From the NCBI GenBank assembly GCA_030599405.1, contig JAUVOB010000100.1, forward strand, positions 1 to 6,154: DNA of 6,154 nt, read 5' to 3'. A program made the position numbers and the translations under genes. This DNA comes from Chloroflexota bacterium (GTDB lineage Bacteria > Chloroflexota > Anaerolineae > Promineifilales > Promineifilaceae). A model generated the notes under the pieces. That model was not told the DNA's origin, ran no database searches, and saw nothing but the letters and a program-made list of their open reading frames with translations. Positions 1 to 5,132 of the stretch are shown one piece after another (position 1 is the first letter of the stretch; each line of letters opens with the position of its first letter).

Positions 1-1007
1 ATGTTTTTCTTGTCACGACGGTCGACTATCCTCGGGACCGTTACTCACCGGCAATATCTGTTCGCACACCACTCAAAACGAGCAATACGGGGCTATCACT
101 CGAGAGTCTCAGAAATATGCGTCTGGCAGCGGTAAGGAGTGCACTAGAGGACCTTCAGCCTGATATCGTACATATCACTGGACCATATTTGTGGAATGTT
201 TTCGTCGTCTGGTGGCTCCGGCGCCGAGGAATTCTGGTCATACATACACTACACGATCTGGATCCCCATAAAGGAGCTGTGTACGGAAGATTACTCCATG
301 TCTGGAATAGACTAATTACTCAGTCGGTGGACAAGATACTGGTCCACGGCGAGGTATATCGCCAGAGATTGATTCAGAAGGGCTTGTCGGCCGATTCTGT
401 CGTCACCACCCCACTTCTTCACTTATTTGTAGGTTTCACAAATCAGTCCGTCGCCCGTGATACTGCTTTGGAGACATCATTCGGCAACAAGATTTTGTTT
501 TTCGGTCGAATGGAAGAATATAAGGGTGTTGAAGTCCTACTCGAAGCATATCGGCTCATGAGGTCTCAATTCGATCCCGAGCGAGCCCCTCCTGTCTTGG
601 TTTTAGCAGGTACCGGAACCCTACGCGGTAATTGGTCAGCCCAATTGCCACCAGGCGTCGAATGGCGCGATCATCTCATCAATGATAGTGAAGCGCTTGA
701 ATTGTTCAGCACATGTGGCCTTGTTGTTCTGCCCTATGTGGATGGCACACAATCGGCCCTCATCGCATCTGCGTACTACTTCAATAAGCCCGTTGTCACT
801 ACCAATGTGGGGGCCTTTGCAGAATACGTTGGCCAAGGAACAACTGGCCTGATCGTCGATCCAGGTGATCCGGAGGCGATTTCTAGGGCATTCATAAAAA
901 TGTTTGCCGACGAATCCATATTACGTACCATGGGCAGTGCAGGGAGGCAATGGTATGATAACCAGCGAGATAAGGAGATAATTTCGCTCATGGATCTCTA
1001 TAGCTAG
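1..1007 (+). CDS. Glycosyltransferase family 4 (GT-B fold), 5'-truncated by window edge
   Basis: This gene transfers a sugar from a nucleotide donor to a growing glycan, most likely in the cytoplasm on a lipid-linked repeat unit; donor and acceptor cannot be read from the sequence. The frame is open from base 3 with no stop before the TAG at 1005-1007, giving 334 visible codons. The ATG at 117 is internal, because the codons before it read as family-like sequence (VFLVTTVDYPRDRYSP). Roughly 30-50 N-terminal residues are probably missing. Visible landmarks, counted from the first full codon, are PDIVHITGP near residue 53, HTLHDLDPH near 81, ILVHGE near 112, and the start of the second Rossmann domain, ILFFGRMEEYKG, near 164. 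The donor-site region follows as LPYVDGTQSALIASAYYF, NKPVVTTNVGAF and GLIVDPGDPEAI. The usual GT4 E-x7-E pair is absent there. The next gene on the same strand is the priming transferase, which supports a polysaccharide role. The family is secure and the specific substrate is unknown. Confidence 0.9.
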   Translation, partial: VFLVTTVDYPRDRYSPAISVRTPLKTSNTGLSLESLRNMRLAAVRSALEDLQPDIVHITGPYLWNVFVVWWLRRRGILVIHTLHDLDPHKGAVYGRLLHVWNRLITQSVDKILVHGEVYRQRLIQKGLSADSVVTTPLLHLFVGFTNQSVARDTALETSFGNKILFFGRMEEYKGVEVLLEAYRLMRSQFDPERAPPVLVLAGTGTLRGNWSAQLPPGVEWRDHLINDSEALELFSTCGLVVLPYVDGTQSALIASAYYFNKPVVTTNVGAFAEYVGQGTTGLIVDPGDPEAISRAFIKMFADESILRTMGSAGRQWYDNQRDKEIISLMDLYS

Positions 1008-1022
1008 TACCATGCGAGTTCC

Positions 1023-1047
1023 TCGATTGAGAGCTATGAGCAATCGA
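1023..1047. repeat. 7-bp inverted repeat, possible RNA hairpin after the GT4 stop
   Basis: TCGATTG (1023-1029) is the exact reverse complement of CAATCGA (1041-1047), with an 11-base loop between. It starts 16 bases after the GT4 stop codon. No T-run follows, so it is not a textbook intrinsic terminator. It could be a mRNA-stabilising hairpin, a weak terminator, a protein-binding palindrome, or chance. Confidence 0.35.
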
Positions 1048-1127
1048 TACCCGTCTAGGATGCTACAGATATTCGTAGAGTAATTTAATTAGATGAGACA
1101 TGTTTCTACTAGTTGTTTTTAGGCAAC

Positions 1128-1133
1128 AAGGTG
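1128..1133 (+). promoter_or_regulatory. Ribosome binding site that sets the start at 1140
   Basis: AAGGTG lies 6 bases before the ATG at 1140 and resembles the Shine-Dalgarno core AAGGAG. It favours 1140 over the upstream in-frame TTG (1113) and GTG (1131). The TTG has no purine-rich stretch at a usable distance, and the GTG lies inside this site. Confidence 0.5.
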
Positions 1134-1139
1134 ACCGGC

Positions 1140-2633
1140 ATGACCTCAATTGATGATCGACATGAAGGGCAAGGACAGCCCTCGGTCTCAATAAAGCGAC
1201 GTCGGATTTGGTTGCCATCCCTTGGATTACGGGTATCAGAACGCATACTCTTACTCGTTGTCGCCGACATATTTCTTTTGTCAACCAGTTTGATAATCTC
1301 GCTAGTGTTGCGAACTGATTTGTTACTGGACGCTATGGCGATCTGGTTGAACGTTAAATGGTTCGTTACTTTGGCCGTTCTTTGGAGTGTGATCGCCACC
1401 CTTTTCCGACTTTACGACCTCTCCCGAGCGGCAGATCCCGCCACTGGAGTTATCATCTCCGCAGGCGCCGCCGGTCTGACGAGCTTGATCTACTTGACGA
1501 TACCATGGCTGACACCTCCAATTGAAAATCGCAGCCAGGGTTTTATATTCGTGATTTTCTCGGTGGTACTGATTGGATTATGGCGTCTCCTTTATGCCCA
1601 GTTATTTGTGCAACCAGCTTTTCAACGTCGGGCTATTGTCGTAGGCGCCGGGAACAGCGGTAAAGCTCTGGCCCGGGCCCTGGAAGGCAACGGGCAGAAT
1701 AAGAAAGGCAACCGCTTATATGGCACTGGACATGAATTGATCGGCTTTGTTGACGATGATCCAGGAAAAGCTGGAACGGCGATTCTTGGAGTTCCGGTGC
1801 TCGGAGACAGCAGCCGGCTACTACGTTTGGTTCGAGAGCTCGAGGTAGATGAGGTAGTTGTATCAATAACCAATACGGAAGGAATTAAGCCTGAGCTATT
1901 CGAGGCCATTCTTGATTGCCGCGAAATTGGAATACCTATTGCATCAATGACTGCGGTATATGAGCGGCTGACCGGAAGGGTTGCCTTTGAGCACGCTAGC
2001 CGAAATGTAGCTCTGGCTACCGGGCAGGAAGAGCTGCCGTACTTGCGTTTCTATGGTTTGGCAAAGCGCATAGTCGACATTATTGGTGCTCTGATAGGAC
2101 TTTTATTTCTGACAATCCTTTGCCCCATCGTGGCTCTAGGAAATGGGATTACATCGCGCGGTCCACTGTTCTTCAGACAAAGGCGTTTAGGGCGGGGTGG
2201 CAAGGACATTGATATCATCAAATTCCGCTCAATGATTCCTGATGCGGAGACCGAGAGCGGCGCAGTATGGACGTCCATTGACGATAACCGGATCACTTTT
2301 GCTGGGCGGTTGCTGCGCCAGACCCACCTGGACGAACTCCCTCAAGTACTCAACGTCCTACGCGGTGATATGAGCCTGGTTGGTCCCAGGCCTGAAAGAC
2401 CGGAATTTGTTAAAAACCTCTCCAGAGAAATCCCCTTTTACAGGGCTCGTCATTCAGTTCGACCGGGTATCACAGGTTGGGCACAAATCCATCAAGATTA
2501 CGGTGATTCAGTGGAGGGAGCCAGCGAGAAACTTGAATTTGATCTATATTATATAAAAAACGGTGGTCCGATTCTCGATACACTCATCATGCTTCGAACC
2601 TTAACCAAGGTTCTTGCGCTTCGGGGGCGATAG
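1140..2633 (+). CDS. Polyprenyl-phosphate hexose-1-phosphate transferase (priming sugar transferase)
   Basis: The protein starts repeat-unit synthesis by moving a sugar-1-phosphate from a UDP-sugar to undecaprenyl phosphate at the cytoplasmic membrane face, in the WcaJ/WbaP class. The product has 497 residues, the normal size for the long form. Four hydrophobic segments lie at about 34-57, 72-91, 103-121 and 134-152. A Rossmann-like CoA-binding-type domain follows, with GAGNSGK at 169-175 and GFVDDDPGKAG from 202. The C-terminal bacterial sugar transferase domain spans about 305-497, with its re-entrant hydrophobic segment near 311-335. Its conserved blocks are GPLFFRQRRLGRGG (341-354), KFRSM (361-365), LDELPQVLNVLRGDMS (397-412, with the essential Asp-Glu pair at 398-399), GPRPERPEF (415-423) and RPGITGWAQ (441-449). 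The ATG at 1140 is preferred for its RBS; TTG 1113 or GTG 1131 would add 9 or 3 residues. The epimerase gene follows within 7 bases, so the two are almost surely co-transcribed. Sugar choice (glucose, galactose or an N-acetylated sugar) cannot be read. Confidence 0.93.
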   Translation: MTSIDDRHEGQGQPSVSIKRRRIWLPSLGLRVSERILLLVVADIFLLSTSLIISLVLRTDLLLDAMAIWLNVKWFVTLAVLWSVIATLFRLYDLSRAADPATGVIISAGAAGLTSLIYLTIPWLTPPIENRSQGFIFVIFSVVLIGLWRLLYAQLFVQPAFQRRAIVVGAGNSGKALARALEGNGQNKKGNRLYGTGHELIGFVDDDPGKAGTAILGVPVLGDSSRLLRLVRELEVDEVVVSITNTEGIKPELFEAILDCREIGIPIASMTAVYERLTGRVAFEHASRNVALATGQEELPYLRFYGLAKRIVDIIGALIGLLFLTILCPIVALGNGITSRGPLFFRQRRLGRGGKDIDIIKFRSMIPDAETESGAVWTSIDDNRITFAGRLLRQTHLDELPQVLNVLRGDMSLVGPRPERPEFVKNLSREIPFYRARHSVRPGITGWAQIHQDYGDSVEGASEKLEFDLYYIKNGGPILDTLIMLRTLTKVLALRGR

Positions 2634-2640
2634 CAGTCCT

Positions 2641-3771
2641 TTGCATATACTTACAGTAATCGGGACCCGACCCGAAGCAATCAAACTGGCACCAGTAATT
2701 AAGGAATTAAAAAGGGGTGGGGGAAGCACCGACGTCCACGTTTGTGTTACAGGTCAGCACCGCGAGATGTTGGACCAGATGCTTAGAATGTTCGAAATCG
2801 AGCCCGATATAGATCTCGACATCATGCGGCCTAGACAGACTCCTTCCCAAGCGGCTGCGTTGGTGCTCGAACGACTGGATCCTGTCCTTGCCGATTTGGG
2901 GCCTGATTGGGTTGTGGTGCAAGGCGATACAACAACTGTGATGGCGTCTGCTATTGCGGCTCATCACAGGCGGTTAAAAGTAGCTCATGTGGAAGCCGGG
3001 TTGCGGAGCTACGATCGAGAAAATCCATTCCCGGAAGAGATGAATCGGGTTGTCACAGATCATGTTAGCGATGTGCACTTCGCTCCAACAGTTCGCGCAA
3101 AACGAAATTTGCTCCAAGAAGCTATTGGACCAGAGTCGATATTTGTTACAGGCAATACAGTGATCGATGCGCTGGAGGATATCAAGGATTCCCCGCCAAC
3201 AAGCGAGTACCTTAACCTACCAATACCAGATACAGATAACTTAATCCTTGTAACTGCTCACAGACGCGAAAATCATGGCAAACCTCTTCAAGGAATATGT
3301 GACGCATTAAGTGAGATTGCCAGTAGAGATGATGTTCATATTGTCTATACGGTACATAAGAATCCGGACGTTTGGTATCCGGTTCATAAGAGACTTGATG
3401 GAGATGACAATATTACTTTATTGCCACCGGTCGAATACCCAACGATGGTCAAATTAATGGACAGGAGCAAGTTAATCCTTACGGACTCGGGGGGTATTCA
3501 AGAAGAGGCCCCTACTCTAGGAACCCCAGTTCTCGTCTTGCGGGCTGTTACTGAGCGGCCAGAGGCTGTCGAAGCCGGAGTTGCTCGTGTAGTCGGGACA
3601 GATTCGATGAATATTGTCAAAGAAGTATTCGGTCTTCTGGACAATGCCGAAGCCTATCGGGACATGACTCAGTCAAGAAATCCCTATGGGGATGGGCGAG
3701 CGGCGGAGCGTATTGCGGGCATTCTTGCTGCCGGTGGATCGCTACCGGTGGGTCTGGACGAGTGGGCATAA
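2641..3771 (+). CDS. wecB: UDP-N-acetylglucosamine 2-epimerase, non-hydrolysing
   Basis: This cytoplasmic enzyme interconverts UDP-GlcNAc and UDP-ManNAc, supplying a ManNAc-type precursor for surface polysaccharide. From TTG at 2641 it has 376 residues, the length I recall for E. coli WecB, and Arg10 and Lys15 in GTRPEAIK (8-15) fall on the same numbers as in that enzyme. Family blocks are TGQHREMLDQML (37-48), GDTTTV with Asp96, HVEAGLR with Glu118, PFPEEMNR with Glu132, TGNTVIDAL (170-178), TAHRREN (205-211), VHKNPDV (238-244), TDSGGIQEEAPTLG from 281 and a TERPEAVEAG block after it. Asp96, Glu118 and Glu132 match the catalytic acids of the family. No ATG lies near the N-terminus. The longer alternative, TTG at 2614, would add 9 residues and overlap the previous gene by 20 bases. 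No good Shine-Dalgarno precedes 2641, so translation may be coupled to the upstream stop at 2631-2633. No UDP-ManNAc dehydrogenase (wecC) is in view. The family is very secure and the start less so. Confidence 0.95.
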   Translation: MHILTVIGTRPEAIKLAPVIKELKRGGGSTDVHVCVTGQHREMLDQMLRMFEIEPDIDLDIMRPRQTPSQAAALVLERLDPVLADLGPDWVVVQGDTTTVMASAIAAHHRRLKVAHVEAGLRSYDRENPFPEEMNRVVTDHVSDVHFAPTVRAKRNLLQEAIGPESIFVTGNTVIDALEDIKDSPPTSEYLNLPIPDTDNLILVTAHRRENHGKPLQGICDALSEIASRDDVHIVYTVHKNPDVWYPVHKRLDGDDNITLLPPVEYPTMVKLMDRSKLILTDSGGIQEEAPTLGTPVLVLRAVTERPEAVEAGVARVVGTDSMNIVKEVFGLLDNAEAYRDMTQSRNPYGDGRAAERIAGILAAGGSLPVGLDEWA

Positions 3772-3818
3772 TTCATCTTCTAAGCAATCAATACTGGAGC
3801 CAATAGCCCTCCTACGTT

Positions 3819-5021
3819 ATGTCAATTCTTCATATTTTAATGGCGATTGTTCTTTTCGGGCTGGTCTTGGCGGTCATTTACTATTACCTCCAATTGGCAG
3901 CTAGTATCGCTACCCCTAGACGATTCGATGAACGTGAAGCAGAAACTGTCGAAATGAAATTCGGAGTGATAATCCCGGCTCATAATGAGGAATTGGTTAT
4001 CGGTCGAACAGTCTCCAATCTTCTCGAGATGAACTATAGTCCGGAGAAGAATGATATCATCGTCATAGCCGACAACTGCGATGACAATACGGCGCAAGTG
4101 GCACGAGAGGCGGGGGCGATCTGTATAGAGAGAGAGGTTGAACCAGAAGGACGTAAAGGATATGCCCTTGCCTGGTATTTGGAAAAAGTGTTGCCGGAAG
4201 ATCACTCTTATGACGCCCTTATCATCTTTGATGCCGACAGCTGTCCATCGCATAATTTTCTACAGGTTATGTCAAGTAATATTCGTGCTGGTGCCGCTGT
4301 CTTGCAGGGTCAACACATAATTGCCAACCCCAACGAAAGTATCTTTACCAGGTTGGCCGACATCGACATGCGGATCAATAATCGTCTGAGAAACCTGTCA
4401 CGGAGCAACTTAGGTCTGTCTTGCAGGTTGATGGGCGACGCGATGTGTTTTGAGCGCTCTATTCTGGAGAGATATCCCTGGAGCGCTTATTCACTTGTCG
4501 AGGATAGAGAATACGGCATTCAATTACTTGGGCAGGGGATCCGCATTCATTATGTTCCCGAGGCAACGAGCCTTGGACAGGCTGCAGGCGGATGGTCGCG
4601 GGCTAAGAGCCAACGAATGCGCTGGACTGGCGGGGTTCTACATCTGCGCCGGCAGTTTGCCATGCAACTCTTATTAACTGGTATTCGCAACAACAATCCA
4701 TCTGCAATAGACCAAGCGATTGTACTGCTGATGCCTCCTTACTCTGTCCTGGCGATGAGTGCCGTCATTCTACTATTAGCACAGCTTTTGTTTTCAGGAC
4801 TGCGATTCACGAGCTCGATAACCGTGTCCATCGCTGTCACTTTCGCCTTGATCCTAGTACCGGTCATTAGCCTTCTTCTGGATCGGGCACCCCCAAGTCT
4901 TTTTCTCTACGTATTTCTTGGACCTATCTATGCCGTGTGGCGAAACTGGATAAACCTGATGACGATTTTTCGATTGGATCGGCTTCAGTGGATCCGGACT
5001 AAACGAAGCGAAGAGAAGTAG
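3819..5021 (+). CDS. Membrane-bound glycosyltransferase family 2, processive-type motifs
   Basis: This is an inverting GT-A glycosyltransferase with its active site on the cytoplasmic face of the membrane. It has 400 residues. One N-terminal membrane helix lies at about 5-27. The GT2 domain follows, with VIIPAHNEE at 50-58, ADNCDDNT at 84-91, the metal-binding DAD at 138-140, Glu228-Asp229 in LVEDREY as the likely catalytic base region, and QRMRW at 265-269, which fits QxxRW. That set is the signature shared by cellulose, chitin and hyaluronan synthase-like enzymes. About three hydrophobic segments end the protein, near 301-325, 334-354 and 361-384, followed by a basic tail. The ATG at 3819 is the first possible start, because the frame has a stop at 3804-3806. 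No Shine-Dalgarno sits at a normal distance; GGAG at 3796-3799 is about 19 bases away. The gap after the epimerase is only 47 bases, so they are probably one operon. Whether it adds one sugar or polymerises cannot be told from motifs alone. Confidence 0.92.
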   Translation: MSILHILMAIVLFGLVLAVIYYYLQLAASIATPRRFDEREAETVEMKFGVIIPAHNEELVIGRTVSNLLEMNYSPEKNDIIVIADNCDDNTAQVAREAGAICIEREVEPEGRKGYALAWYLEKVLPEDHSYDALIIFDADSCPSHNFLQVMSSNIRAGAAVLQGQHIIANPNESIFTRLADIDMRINNRLRNLSRSNLGLSCRLMGDAMCFERSILERYPWSAYSLVEDREYGIQLLGQGIRIHYVPEATSLGQAAGGWSRAKSQRMRWTGGVLHLRRQFAMQLLLTGIRNNNPSAIDQAIVLLMPPYSVLAMSAVILLLAQLLFSGLRFTSSITVSIAVTFALILVPVISLLLDRAPPSLFLYVFLGPIYAVWRNWINLMTIFRLDRLQWIRTKRSEEK

Positions 5022-5034
5022 TTACGGAGCACTT

Positions 5035-5054
5035 TTACCCTGGAATGGGAGTAA
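5035..5054 (+). terminator. Weak hairpin after the GT2 gene, possible terminator
   Basis: TTAC (5035-5038) pairs with GTAA (5051-5054), and CC (5039-5040) with GG (5048-5049) across a bulged A at 5050. The result is six pairs closing a 7-base loop. A T-rich tract (ATTTTGTCTTTC) begins only 7 bases later. The stem is short and imperfect, so this is a tentative call. Confidence 0.2.
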
Positions 5055-5063
5055 GAGACCATT

Positions 5064-5091
5064 TTGTCTTTCATTTTACGTCTAGTATACT
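5064..5091 (+). promoter_or_regulatory. Putative sigma70-type promoter for the autokinase gene
   Basis: TTGTCT at 5064-5069 matches the -35 consensus at 4 of 6 bases. TATACT at 5086-5091 matches the -10 consensus at 5 of 6, with a 16-base spacer. Transcription would start near 5098, giving a leader of about 35 bases before the ATG at 5133. A second -10-like box, TATTAT at 5111-5116, lacks a -35 partner. Confidence 0.45.
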
Positions 5092-5132
5092 GGGATAAGA
5101 CACCTAGATTTATTATATAGCAAATTACTCAT

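Larger units (their letters stand above)
1008..1139. other. Intergenic gap between glycosyltransferase and priming transferase
   Basis: This 132-base gap holds no ORF that looks like a gene. It contains a 7-bp inverted repeat (1023-1047) and an AT-rich stretch around 1081-1095. I looked for a sigma70-type promoter: TTGAGA at 1027-1032 has no acceptable -10 box at 15-19 bases, so I do not call one. The gap is long enough for a transcript end, a new promoter, or both. Confidence 0.6.
5022..5132. other. Intergenic gap with probable promoter before the autokinase gene
   Basis: This 111-base gap is T- and A-rich in its second half. It holds a weak hairpin (5035-5054) and a sigma70-like promoter (5064-5091), and no gene on either strand that I can support. 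It is the second clear break between coding regions in the window. Confidence 0.55.

Noticed and set aside
1027..1055. TTGAGA as a -35 box for a promoter upstream of the priming gene
   Set aside because: No acceptable -10 sequence lies at 15-19 bases, and the element overlaps the inverted repeat.
1113..1129. TTGTT/AACAA inverted repeat just before the priming transferase start
   Set aside because: Five AT-rich pairs with a 7-base loop are expected by chance in such sequence.
3731..3748. Inverted repeat CCGGT/ACCGG near the end of the epimerase gene
   Set aside because: It is only 5 bp, lies inside coding sequence and has no following T-run; best explained by codons of the C-terminal tail.
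3686..3904. 72-codon + strand ORF spanning the end of the epimerase gene and the start of the GT2 gene
   Set aside because: It overlaps two well-supported genes in another frame and its product resembles no family I know; a shadow.
3837..4253. 138-codon - strand ORF inside the GT2 gene
   Set aside because: It lies entirely antisense to conserved GT2 codons, and its product has no recognisable domain.
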